Below, piece by piece: positions 34,299-44,862 of a DNA stretch of 64,000 nucleotides (the stretch's first letter is position 1; the number at the start of each line of letters is the position of its first letter). The notes under the pieces were generated by a model. That model was given only the letters and a program-made list of their open reading frames with translations, did no database searches and was not told where the DNA came from. The stretch is from contig CANJKZ010001021.1 in NCBI GenBank assembly GCA_947471745.1, forward strand, positions 7,501 through 71,500, given 5' to 3'. The translations under genes were made by a program, and so were the position numbers. This stretch comes from Closterium sp. Naga37s-1 (Eukaryota > Streptophyta > Zygnematophyceae > Desmidiales > Closteriaceae).

Positions 34299-36497
34299 GC
34301 TCCTTCCTTAGAGTGTCCACAGCCTGTCCAGTCCGAGTCACAGTTACAGCTCGCCTCTCCTCTGCCTGCTCCTTCTCCCTACGCTGGTCCTACTGGAGGT
34401 CTTGCTGAGCGTCGTGAGCCTGCGTCTCGTCCTGCGTCGCCTGTTCGTGCTGCTCGCACTGGTCGTCGTGTTCCGCGTCAGCGTCCTCCTGCGGTCCCAG
34501 GCACACACCAGATGGCACTGCGTCCTTCCACTGCTCCACTGCGTGTCCCCTTGCTGTCTCCTCCAGAGTCCTCTCTTCCTGCTCTTGCTGACCCGGAGTC
34601 TGACTCCCTTCGTGCTGCCAGTCCTACTGTCACGCGTCTCCTGGCCACTGTTGTCACTGACCCTTCCTTTGAGTCCGCTGCTGCGTCTGCCTTAGTTGCT
34701 GAGTTGGTCGACTTCGCTGCTCACTGTCGCCTAGACTACGCTGCGAGTCTTGTCGCTGAGTCTGAGTCTGTCTGTCCTCCGTCCGTCGGGGGTGTGTGTG
34801 CTCTTGGCACGGACGTCCTCGAGGACAGGCAGGAGGAGTTCCAGTGCTTTGCTGCTGCTTTACCTCATCTCGTGTCCATGCTGCTTGCCCCTGAGGGAGA
34901 CCCGGATGCACCAGACATCCCGACTCCGCGCTCTTACGCGGAGGCGGTAGAGGGTCCCTACTCCTCTCAGTGGCAGACAGCCATGGATGCAGAGATGGCT
35001 TTCTGGAAGTCCACAGGCACCTACGTTGACGAGGTTCCCCCACCTGGGGCGAACATCGTCAGTGGCATGTGAATCTACAGGGTGAAGCGGCCACCGGGTT
35101 CTCCGCCTGTCTTCAAGGCGCGTTACGTGGCTCGAGGTTTCAGTCAGCGGCAGGGAGTTGACTACTTTCAGACCTTCTCTCCCACCCCAAAGATGACCAC
35201 TCTTCGGGTGCTGCTGCACATAGCCGCTCAGCGTGACTACGAGCTTCACTCTCTTGACTTCAGCACTGCTTTCCTACAGGGCAGCCTGCACGAGGAGATC
35301 TGGCTGCGCCGCCCACCTGGCTTCACTGGGTCGTTCCCTCCTGGTACCCAGTGGAGCCTCCGGCGGCTAGTCTACGGTCTCCGCCAGGCTCCCCGCGAGT
35401 GGCCCGACACACTGAGGACTACGCTTGCAGCTCTTGGGTTTGCTCCTTCTACTGCTGACCCGTCGCTGTTTCTACGCACCGACACCTCGCTGCCGCCGTT
35501 CTACATCCTCGTGTACGTCGACGACTTGGTCTTTGCTACTGCTGACACTGCTGGACTCGCCCACGTGAAGTCGGAGCTGCAGAAGAGACACACGTGCACA
35601 GACCTGGGTGAACTGCGCAGCTATCTTGGCTTGCAGATTACCCGGGATAGAGCACGGCGCACCATTACCTTGACTCAGTCACACATGGTGCAGCAGGTCC
35701 TTCAGCGCTTCAACTTTACGTACTCCTCGCCTCAGGCCACTCCTCTGCCTACTCGCCACTCGCTCTCAGCTCTGCCTTCGGATGAGTCCGTAGATCCGAG
35801 TGGCCCGTACCCAGAGCTTGTTGGCTGCCTCATGTACCTGATGACTTGCACACGACCTGACCTGGCATACCCTCTTAGCATCCTGGCACGCTATGTCGCT
35901 CCTGGGAGACACCGACCAGAGCACATGGATGCAGCTAAGAGGGTGTTGCGCTACTTGTGCAGTACGTCGGGCATGGGGCTAGTGCTTGGAGGGCGGAGTG
36001 AGGTGGTCCTCACTGGTCACGCAGACGCTTCTTGGGCTGACGACCAGGCTACGCAGCGGTCGTCACAGGGTTACACCTTCAGCCTTGGTTCCGGCTCTGT
36101 TTCGTGGCGGTCTACCCGCTCGTCTTCTGTTCTCGGCTCCAGCTGTGAGGCCGAGATCTACGCAGGGGCCATGGCTGCACAGGAGTTACGCTGGCTCACC
36201 TACCTGCTGACCGACCTGGGAGAGCCGCCTCGTTCTCCTCCAGTTCTGTACGTAGACAACAAGGCCATGCTGGCCTTGTGTCGGGAGCACAGACTGGAGC
36301 ACAGAACGAAGCACATTGCTCTTCGCTACTTCCTTGCTCGTGAGCTGCAGCAGCGTGGTCAGCTGCGCCTTGCTTACGTGGCCTCTCGGGCCAACACTGC
36401 TGATATCTTTACCAAGGCACTTCAGCCTTGTGATCATCAGCGCTTTTGTACGATGCTAGGTCTTGTGCCTACTTGGCCTCACTTGCTCACTTCTTGA
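34299..36497 (+). pseudogene. R2 reverse transcriptase and RNase H segment
   Basis: Continues R2 pol after R3. The frame is open from 34299 through the RT N-terminus (SQWQTAMDAEMAFWKSTGTYVDEV) to TGA at 35070-35072, where R3 and the family have Trp (GMWIFRVKRPPG). After the stop the same frame continues to 36497 with ARYVARGFSQRQG, VYGLRQAPREW, intact YVDD (VYVDDLVFATAD, about 35513), RNase H GHADASWADD and the natural end TSWPHLLTS-like tail (PTWPHLLTS). Apart from the single TGA and the upstream deletion the pol is well preserved. Confidence 0.9.
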
Positions 36498-36698
36498 CCT
36501 TGCTTGTACTGTGATTTATATATACCTGCTCTTGTTTGTTTACCTTTATATATCGTCCTGCATGTGAACTGGCCTTGTGGCCTTGACCGGTGCTCGGAAT
36601 GTGTGGTGACGTTGTGATCCACCCTGAGCTTTCTTTGCTTTGCTTTGCTTGACTGGTCTTGTGACCCCTTGTTCTCCCCCACTTTGCTTATGGGGGTG

Positions 36699-36834
36699 TG
36701 TCAAATTATATAGGGGTTGTACATTTGTAGGCTGTAGTGGGTTAGCACTAGGGGGTACAGTATTTTCCTCGACATTCTTCTTGTACCCCACCTTGACCTA
36801 ATCCCATCATCATTCCTCGTAATCTCTCTTCACA
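36699..36834 (+). repeat. R2 3' LTR
   Basis: 136 bp, differing from 21848-21983 only at AATCCCATC versus AATAACATC. Preceded by the polypurine tract TATGGGGGTG and followed by GTATT and the 173-bp satellite. Confidence 0.93.
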
Positions 36835-38835
36835 GTATTTAAGCATGGTCAATCCGAATAAGAAACAACACCCAGGTCGTTCGACTCTTTTCCCTACGCC
36901 TACAGGGATCCGAGCGCTTCTTTAGCACTTGTCGGCAGACGCGGCCGTCATCACAGGCGCCGAACTTTTCTGTGCGCGCGAACCAACCGGAATTGCTCTG
37001 GTAGGTGTATTCAAGCATGAGCCACCTAAATATGCAACAAAATTCAGGTTGTTCGACGCTTTTCCCTACGCCTATAAGGATCCGAGCGCTTCTTTAGCAT
37101 TTGTCGGCACACGCGGTCGTCATCGCAGGCGCCGAACTTTTCTGTGCGCGCGAACCAAGCCGGAATTGCGTTGGAAGGTATATTTGAGCATGGGCCACCC
37201 GAATATGCAACAACATTCAGGTCGTTCAACGCTTTCCGCTACGCGTATAGGGATCCGAGCGCTTCTTTAGCATTTGTCGGCAGACGCGGCCGTCATCGCA
37301 GGCGCCGAACTTCTCTGTGCGCGTGAACCAAGCTGAAATTGCTCAGGTGGGTGTATTTGAGCATGGGCCACTCGAATATGCAACGACAGTCAGGTCGTTC
37401 GAAACTTTTCCCTACGCGCATAGGGATCCGAGCGCTTCTTTAGCATTTGTCGGCAGACGCGGCCGTCATCGCAAGCGCCGAACTTTTCTATGCGCGCGAA
37501 CCAAGCCGGAATTGCTCTGGTAGGTGTATTTGAGCATGGGCCACCCGAATATGCAACAACATTTAGGTCGTTTGATGCTTTCCCCTACGCCTATAGGGAT
37601 CCGTGCGCTTCCTTAGCATTTGTCGGCAGTCGCGGCCGTCATCGCAGGCGCCGAACTTTTCTGTGCGCGCGAATCAAGCCGGAATTGCTCTGGTAGGTGT
37701 ATCTAAGCATGGGCCATCCGAATAAGCAACAACATCTAGGTCGTTCGATGCTTTTCCCTACGCCTATAGGGATCCGAGCGCTTCTTTAGCATTTGTCGGC
37801 AGACGCGGCCGTCATCGCAGGCGCCAGACTTTTCTATGCGCGCGAACCAAGCCGGAATTGCTCTGGTAGGTGTATTTGAGCATGGGCAACTCGAATCTGC
37901 AACAACATACAGGTCATTCGATGCTTTTCCCTACGCCTATAGGGATCCGTGCGCTTCCTTAGAATTTGTCGGTAGTCGCAGCCGTCATCACAGAACTTTT
38001 TTGTGCGCGCGAACCAAGCCGGAATTGCTCTGGTAGGTATGTTTAAGCATAGACCACCTGTATACAGGTCGTTCGACTCTTTTCCCTATGCCTATAGGGT
38101 TTCGAGCGCTTCCTTTGCATCTGTTGGCACACACGGCCGTCGTCGCAGGCGCCAAACTTTTCTGTGCGCGCGAACCAAGCCGAATCTGCTCTGGTCAGTG
38201 TATTTGAGCAAGGGCCACCCGAATATGCGACGAATTTTAGGTCGTTCGACGCTTTTCCGTACGCCTATAGGGACCCATGCGCTTCCTTAGCATTTGTCGG
38301 CAGACGCGGCCGTCATCGCAGGCGCCGAATTTTTCTGTGCGCGCGAACCAAGCCGGAATTGCTCTCGTAGGTGTATTTCAGCATGGGCGACCAGAATATG
38401 CAACGAAATTCATGGCGTTCGACACTTTTCCCTACGCCTATAGGTGATCCGAGCACTTCCTTAGCATTTGTCGGCAGACGCGGCCGTCGTCGCAGGAGCC
38501 GAACCTTTCTGTGCGCGCGAACCAAGCCGGAATTGCTCTGGTAGGTGTATTTCAGCATGGGCCACCCGAATAAGCAACGAAATTCATGTCGTTCGACGCT
38601 TTTCCCTACGCCTATAAGGATCCGAGCGCTTCCTTTGCATCTGTCGGCACACGCGGCCGTCGTCGCATGTGGCAAACTTTTCTGTGCGCGCGAACCAAGC
38701 CGGAATTGCGTTAGTATGTATATTTGAGCATGGGCCACCCGAATATGCAACAACATTCAGGTCGTTCAACGCTTTTCGCTACGCGTATAGGGATCCGAGC
38801 GCTTCTTTAGCATTTGTCGGCAAGCGCGGCCGTCA
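36835..38835. repeat. 173-bp satellite, block 5 (right copy of the duplicated segment)
   Basis: About 11.6 monomers corresponding to 15.71-19.18 kb. Relative to that copy it lacks the 1121-bp tandem duplication and exactly two further monomers (landmarks 692 bp apart on the left are 346 bp apart here). Variant positions are shared between the copies monomer by monomer. Confidence 0.92.
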
Positions 38836-39596
38836 GATTTCATATTATCAAATGTTATTTTACAAATTAGAGTTTTATATATACATATTTATGGAAAAAA
38901 CTTGAAATTTTGTTTGAAAGAAACTTATAACAAACTACAAGAAATAAATCGAAACCTGTCACGATGCTCGCTCGTCACGATGCACGCTCGTCACGATGCT
39001 CGCTCGTCACGATGCTCGCTCGTCACGATGCTCGCTCGTCACGATGCACGCTCGTCACGATGCTCGCTCGTCACGATGCTCGCTCGTCACGATGCTCGCT
39101 CGTCACGATGCTCGCTCGTCACGATGCTCGCTCGTCATATGCTCGCTCGTCACGATGCTCGCTCGTCACGATGCTCGCTCGTCACGATGCTCGCTCGTCA
39201 CGATGCTCGCTCGTCACGATGCTCACTCGTCACGATGTTTGCTCGTCACAATGCGCGCTCGATAACATATATAACAAATGCTAAAAACATGTTCCAATAG
39301 TAATAACATAGAACATATAACAGCATAACTTTCGTATGACAGATTACATAGTTTTAACAGTAATAACATCGTGAAAAATATATATGTTATCTTAGAAACA
39401 TTCGATAGCAATATTAATTATCATAAAACTTCAATACGTTCAACTGAGCTCATGTGATCAAATGTTCTTTTATAAATGAGAGTTTTAGATATATATATGG
39501 AAAAGAACGTGAAATTTTGTTTTAAAGAGACTTATAACAATCTACCAGATATATATCGAAAAATTACAACAAACATGTCACGATGCTCGCTCTGGT
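38836..39596. repeat. AT-rich island with 16-bp minisatellite, copy 3
   Basis: Near-identical to 19184-19912, with about two more 16-bp units (38960-39260). The AT-rich right part (TAGTAATAACATAGAACA...) is shared by all three copies. Confidence 0.9.
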
Positions 39597-39982
39597 CGGC
39601 GCGCGAACCAAGCCGGAATTGCTTTGCTTAGTGTATTTGAGCATGGGTCACCCGAATATGCAACAACATTCATGTCGTTCGACGCTTTTCCCTGCGCCTG
39701 TAAGGATTTGAGCGCTTCCTTAGCATTTGGCGGCAGACGCGGCCGTCATCGCAGGCGCCGAACTTTTCTGTGCGCGCGAACCAAGCCAGAATTGTTCTGG
39801 TAGGTGTTTTTGAGCATGGGCCACCCGAATATGCAACAACATTCAGAACGTTCGACGCTTTTCCCTACGCCTGTAAGGATCCGAGCGCTTCCTTAGCATT
39901 CGTCGGCAGACACGGCCGTTGTCGCAGGCGCCAAACTTTTTTCTGTGCGCGAGAACCAAGCCGGAATTGCTCTGGTAGGTGT
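39597..39982. repeat. 173-bp satellite, block 6
   Basis: A little over two monomers; ends GGTGT (39978-39982), the left target duplication of element N. Confidence 0.9.
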
Positions 39983-42904
39983 TGTCGAAACAGCAGGCTA
40001 AAACGAGAAACAAGAAAGAGGAGTTTTCACTAGCATGCAGTTGAGTACATATAGCAAACCTAATTCGGACTGTACTCGCTATAGAGTACCCCACTGCAGG
40101 CTACACAAACATCACATTCTGACACACCCCCATAGTCAAAGTGGGGTACAATCAATACAACAAGCAGGCAGAGCAGTAGTTTACAATTATAAGCAAAGCT
40201 AGAGGCAGTCACAGAGGGCAAGTGAGGAGGAGGAGAAACTGTGAGGGTGAGAAGATGGGAGGCGACGGCTGAAGCTGCAGACACACAGGCAGCAGGAGTG
40301 CGCAGCACTGTCGCTACCAGGCTAAACCCGGACTACACAGCGACAGACGCAGCTGGCTCACTGTGCTCCCAGGAGTGCACACACTGTGGCTACCGGGCGC
40401 AGAGCCCCGGACTACTCAGGCCACAGGGGGTCGTGGCTCTCTGGACTACCAGGAGTGCTCACACTGTGGCTACCGGGCGCAGAGCCCCGGACTACTCAGG
40501 CTACAGGGGGTCGTGGCTCTCTGGACTTCAGGCGCTGCGGACGACAAGTCGGCTACCTTCGGTCAACCTCCCCTAACTGTCCCACACCCCTTTCACACAC
40601 TCCCTGCTGCACCTCTAGCACTGCTCACACGCCACCCCCCTCGTACCACTCCGACGGCTCCAACACATCCACCCCCCTCAGCGGCAGCTGCAGCAGTGGG
40701 AGACGGAGGAGGAGGAGGAGCAGGAGACGGCTCACACACCCGGCACCCCCATACTCTCCACCCCCAAACCCTAACACAGGATCGCGGGCAGCAGCGGGGG
40801 TGGGGCGCGGTCAGAAGCTCGAGGGACGGCGTGCGGCACAGGGGAAGACGGTACGGGCCGCTCACGGGCCTGGCGCAGGCCGGACGAACCGCGCGCAGGC
40901 CTGGTGCAGCCCGTACGAGCCGCGCGCGGGCCAGGCGCAGGCCGTACGGGCCGCGCGCGGGCTGTACGTGTCAGAATGTTATAATTGTCTAGCCTGCAGT
41001 GGGGTACTCTATAGTGAGTACAGCCCAATTAGGGTTTGCTATATGTATCCAACTGCTTGCTAGTGAAACCCCTCCTTTCTTCATTTCTGTTTCTCACTGC
41101 TAGTTTCTGACATGCTATCAGAGCAGGTCGACCCTCCTGGGTCGATCCTGTGGGTGGGCCCACCACCTCACTGCTTCCGCTGCTACTGCTACTCTGTGTG
41201 TTGCACGCCCCGTGGCGTGCGACGGGTTTTTCATCCCGCCGCGCGCTCGGAGCGTGCGGCGGTTTTCTGCCCGCCGTGCGCCCCGAGGCGCGCGGCGATT
41301 TTCTGCCCGCCGTGCGCCCCGAGGCGCGCGGCGGCTTTCTGCCCCGTCACTCCGCGCATCGCTCCCGGGAGGCGCTGCGACGGGCGACGGGGACCCGCGC
41401 GTCGCCCCCCGTCGCCCGTCGCGGCCTGCGCGACCTGCGTAGGGCCCGCGCGCGGCCCGTACAGCCTGCGCGCGGCCCGTACGGGCTGCGCCAGGCCAGG
41501 GCGCGCCTCGGGCCGCCCGTGCGCGGTTCGTACGGGCTGCGCCAGGCCCGTGGGCGCCCTGTTACCTCTTCCCCTGAGCTGCCCGCTGTCCCCCGTGCTT
41601 CTGACGGCGCCCCACCCCTGCTACTGCCCGTTCTCCTGAATTAGGGTTTGGGGTGGGGGGTATGGGGGTGCAGTTTCTGTGTGCCGTCCCCTGCTCCTCC
41701 TCCTCCTCCGTCTCCCAGTGCTGCAGCTGCCGCTGAGGGGGGTGGATCTGTTGGAGCCGTCGGAGTGGTACTAAGGGGTGAAGGGGGAGTGGAGCTAGGG
41801 GTGAAGCAGGGGGTGTGTGTCAGGGGGGGTGGGACTGTTTGGGGAGGCTGAGAGGAGGCTGCCGTCTTGTCGTCCGCAGCACCTGTAGTCCGGGGCGCTG
41901 TCCTGGTAGCCCAGAGAGCCTGCTGCGCCTGTCGCCCGTGGGTCCGTTGCTCCTGTAGCTCCTCGTAGCCCGTGAGCCAGTTACTCCAGTAGTCCGGGGC
42001 GCTGTCCCGGTAGCCACTGTGCCAGCCGCTCCTGTTGCCCGTGTGTCTGCAGCTTCAGCCGTCGTCTCCCATCTTCTCTCCTCTCACAGTCCCTTCTCCT
42101 CCTCACTTGCCCGCTGTGACTACCACTAGCTTTGCTCATAATTGTGAACTACTGCTATGCTTGCTCATTGTGCTGATTACACCCCACTTTGGCTATGGGG
42201 GTGTGTCAGAATGTTATAATTGTCTAGCCTGCAGTGGGGTACTCTATAGTGAGTACATCCCAATTAGGGTTTGCTATATGTATCCAACTGCTTGCTAGTG
42301 AAACCCCTCCTTTCTTCATTTCTGTTTCTCACTGCTAGTTTCTGACAGTACGGGCCGCGTGCGGGCTTGGCGCAGCCCGTACGAGCCGCGCGCGGGCCTG
42401 GCGCAGGCCGTACGGGCCGCGCGCGGGCCTGACGCAGGCCGTACGGGCCGCGCGCGGGCTGTACGGGCCGCGCGCGGGCCTGGCGCAGGTCGCGCGGGCC
42501 GCTACGGGCGACGGGGGGCGACGCGCGGGTCCCCGGAGCGCTGCGACGGGCGACGGGGGGCGACGCGCGGATCGACGGGGCAGAAAACCGCCGCGCGCCT
42601 CGGGGCGCGCGGCGGGAAGAAAAAACGCTGCGAGCCCGGAGCGCGCGGCAGGCAGGAAACAGCACGCGCCCGGGGCGCGCTACAGGCAGTAGAGCAGGGG
42701 AAGCATCGGGTGGGGCCCACCCACAGGATCGACCCAGGAGGGTCGACCTGCTCTGATAGCATGTCGAAACAGCAGGCTAAAACGAGAAACAAGAAAGAGG
42801 AGTTTTCACTAGCATGCAGTTGAGTACATATAGAAAACACTAATTCGGGCTGTACTCGCTATAGAGTACCCCACTGCAGGCTACACAAACATCACATTCT
42901 GACA
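39983..42904 (-). mobile_element. N: non-autonomous short-LTR retrotransposon, host of P
   Basis: Minus-strand element in the 173-bp satellite with target duplication GGTGT (39978-39982 and 42905-42909). LTRs are 142 bp (39983-40124) and 143 bp (42762-42904), with about three differences. Minus-strand order: 5' LTR at the right, primer site TGCTATCAGAGCAGG (about 42747-42761), interior, polypurine tract CTATGGGGGTG, 3' LTR at the left. Without nested P it is about 1.5 kb. The interior is GC-rich with tandem CGCGCGGGCCTGGCGCAG / CCGTACGGGCC units and no recognisable gag or pol. Confidence 0.92.
40969..42347 (+). mobile_element. P: non-autonomous short-LTR retrotransposon nested in N
   Basis: 1379 bp, target duplication GTACG (40964-40968 and 42348-42352). 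The 144-bp LTRs (40969-41112 and 42204-42347) differ at about one position (TACAGCCC versus TACATCCC). Primer site TGCTATCAGAGCAGG at 41113. Polypurine tract GGCTATGGGGGTG before the 3' LTR. The interior has repeats of GTGCGCCCCGAGGCGCGCGGCG (41275-41340) and no conserved domain; its open frames are Arg/Ala/Pro-rich and unconvincing. Same family as N, in the opposite orientation and younger, since it sits inside N. Confidence 0.93.
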
Positions 42905-42932
42905 GGTGTTTTTGAGCATGGCCCACCCGAAT

Positions 42933-43775
42933 TGTTAGAATCTAGAAACTGCACCCCCATACCCCCCACCCCCAAACCCTAATTCAGGAGAACGGGCAGC
43001 AGCAGGGGTGGGGCGCCGTCAGAAGCACGGGGGACAGCGGGCAGCGCAGGGGCAGAGAAAACAGGGCGCCCACGGGCCTGGCGCAGCCCGTACGAACCGC
43101 GTGCGGGCGGCCCGAGGCGCGCCCTGGCCTGGCGCAGTCCGTACGGGCCGCGCGCGGGCCTGGCGCTGCCCGTACGGGCCGCGCGCGGGCCTGGCGCAGC
43201 CCGTACGGGCCGCGCGCGGGCCTGGCGCAGCCCGTACAGGCCGCGCGCAGGCTGTACGGGCCGCGCGCGGGCCCTACGCAGGTCGCGCAGGCCGCGACGG
43301 GCGACGGGGGGCGACGCGCGGGTCCCCGTCGCCCGTCGCAGTGCCTCCCGGGAGCGACGCGCGGAGTGACGGGGCAGAAAGCCGCCGCGCGCCTCGGGGC
43401 GCACGGCGGGCAGAAAACCGCCGCGCGCCTCGGGGCGCACGGCGGGCAGAAAACCGCCGCGCGCCTCGGGGCGCACGGCGGGCAGAAAACCGCCGCACGC
43501 TCCGAGCGCGCGGCGGGATGAAAAATCCGTCGCACGCCACGGGGCGTGTAACACACAGAGTAGCAGTAGCAGCGGAAGCAGTGAGGTGGTGGGCCCACCC
43601 ACAGGATCGACCCAAGGGGATCGACCTGCTCTGATAGCATGTTAGAATCTAGAATAGAACGAGAATGGATGAAACTAGGTAGGAGGGGGATACAAGTAGG
43701 AAACCCTAACAAAGCTGTACCCCCTAAGGCTAAACCCACTATAGCCTACACAATATAAACATATAATGTTTGACA
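42933..43775 (-). mobile_element. Q: related non-autonomous element with a truncated 3' LTR
   Basis: Minus strand, 843 bp, target duplication CGAAT (42928-42932 and 43776-43780). The 5' LTR (43640-43775, 136 bp, plus-strand borders TGTTAGAATC...GTTTGACA) is complete, with primer site TGCTATCAGAGCAGG inside it. At the left only the last 15 bp of the 3' LTR (TGTTAGAATCTAGAA) remain, joined to interior sequence. The interior resembles P (GGGTTTGGGGTGGG, CGCGCGGGCCTGGCGC repeats, bases of the CCGCCGCGCGCCTCGGGGCG type at 43381-43500). No coding domain. Confidence 0.88.
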
Positions 43776-44419
43776 CGAATATGCAACGACATTCAGGTCG
43801 TTCGACGCTATTCTCTGCGCCTATAGGGATCCGAGCGCTTCCTTAGCATTTGTCGGCAGACGCGGCCGTCATCGCAGGCGCCGAACTTTTCTATGCGCGC
43901 GAACCAAGCCGGAATTGCTCTGGTAGGTGTATTTGAGCATGGGCAACTCAAATATGAAACAACATTCAGGTTGTTCGATGCCTTTTGCTATGCCTATAGG
44001 GATCCGTGCACTTCCTTAGCATTTGTCGGCAGACGCGGCCGTCATCGTTGTCGCCGAACTTTTCTCTGCGCGCGAACCAAGCCGGAATTGCTCTGGTAGG
44101 TTTATTTAAGCATGAGCCATCCGAATAAGCAACAACATTCATGTCGTTCGATGCTTTTCCCTACGCCTGTAGGGATCCGTGCGCTTTCTTAGCATTTCTC
44201 GGAAGTCGTGGCCGTCATCGCAGGCGCCGAACTTTTCTGTGCGCGCGAACCAAGCCGGAATTGCTCTTGTAAGTGTATTTAAGCAGGGGCCATCCGAATA
44301 AGCAACAACACTCAGGTCGTTCGACTCTTTTCCCTACGCCTATAGGAATCCGAACGCTTTTTTAGCATTTGTCAGCAGACGCGGCCGTCATCGCAGGCGC
44401 CGAACTTTTCTATGTGTGC
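43776..44419. repeat. 173-bp satellite, block 7 (right end of the domain)
   Basis: Nearly four monomers. The block ends inside a monomer at CTTTTCTATGTGTGCGA, where the 18-bp minisatellite takes over. No 173-bp units occur to the right in the window. Confidence 0.92.
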
Positions 44420-44862
44420 GAAGCATGCTTCCGGACGCGAGCATGCTTCCGGACGCGAGCATGCTTCCGGACGCGAGCATGCTTCCGGACGCGAGCATGC
44501 TTCCGGACGCGAGCATGCTTCCGGACGCGAGCATGCTTCCGGACGCGAGCATGCTTCCGGACGCGAGCATGCTTCCGGACGCGAGCATGCTTCCGGACGC
44601 GAGCATGCTTCCGGACGCGAGCATGCTTCCGGACGCGAGCATGCTTCCGGACGCGAGCATGCTTCCGGACGCGAGCATGCTTCCGGACGCGAGCATGCTT
44701 CCGGACGCGAGCATGCTTCCGGACGCGAGCATGCTTCCGGACGCGAGCATGCTTCCGGACGCGAGCATGCTTCCGGACGCGAGCATGCTTCCGGACGCGA
44801 GCATGCTTCCGGACGCGAGCATGCTTCCGGACGCGAGCATGCTTCCGGACGCAAGCATGCTT
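44420..44862. repeat. 18-bp minisatellite (AGCATGCTTCCGGACGCG)n
   Basis: About 24 nearly perfect units. Eighteen is a multiple of 3 and no frame contains a stop, so all six frames are open as 6-residue repeats (for example RTRACF, SMLPDA). It abuts the gag remnant, whose last codons (GQKHACVRKHA on the minus strand) are the first degenerate units. Confidence 0.95.

Larger units (their letters stand above)
21848..36834 (+). mobile_element. R2: short-LTR copia element, defective, interrupted by R3
   Basis: Two 136-bp LTRs (21848-21983 and 36699-36834; two substitutions apart) bound a Ty1/copia interior of about 7.7 kb that is split at 26999/34304 by the 7.3-kb element R3. A long GC-rich leader precedes gag. 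Gag-pol carries a deletion of about 240 bp between the gag Cys-rich region and protease (near 24588) that changes frame, and a TGA in RT (35070). There is no target duplication pair, because the left LTR is shared with fragment R1; the right flank is GTATT followed by satellite. Confidence 0.92.

Noticed and set aside
6263-39300. LVTMLARHDARSS-type proteins
   Set aside because: Pure translation of the 16-bp minisatellite in three frames.
40241-43739. Arg/Ala/Pro-rich frames of 150-251 codons in N, P and Q
   Set aside because: Translations of GC-rich tandem units on both strands; no conserved gag, pol or other domain, consistent with non-autonomous elements.
4496-44099. Recurrent 60-147-codon frames (MRANQAGIALVGVFEHG... 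type) in the 173-bp satellite
   Set aside because: One chance open stretch per monomer, interrupted differently in different copies, no start context or domain; position follows the repeat phase.
44420-44862. Possible CRISPR array
   Set aside because: Direct repeats without spacers; the same holds for every array in the window. Eukaryotic minisatellites explain them.
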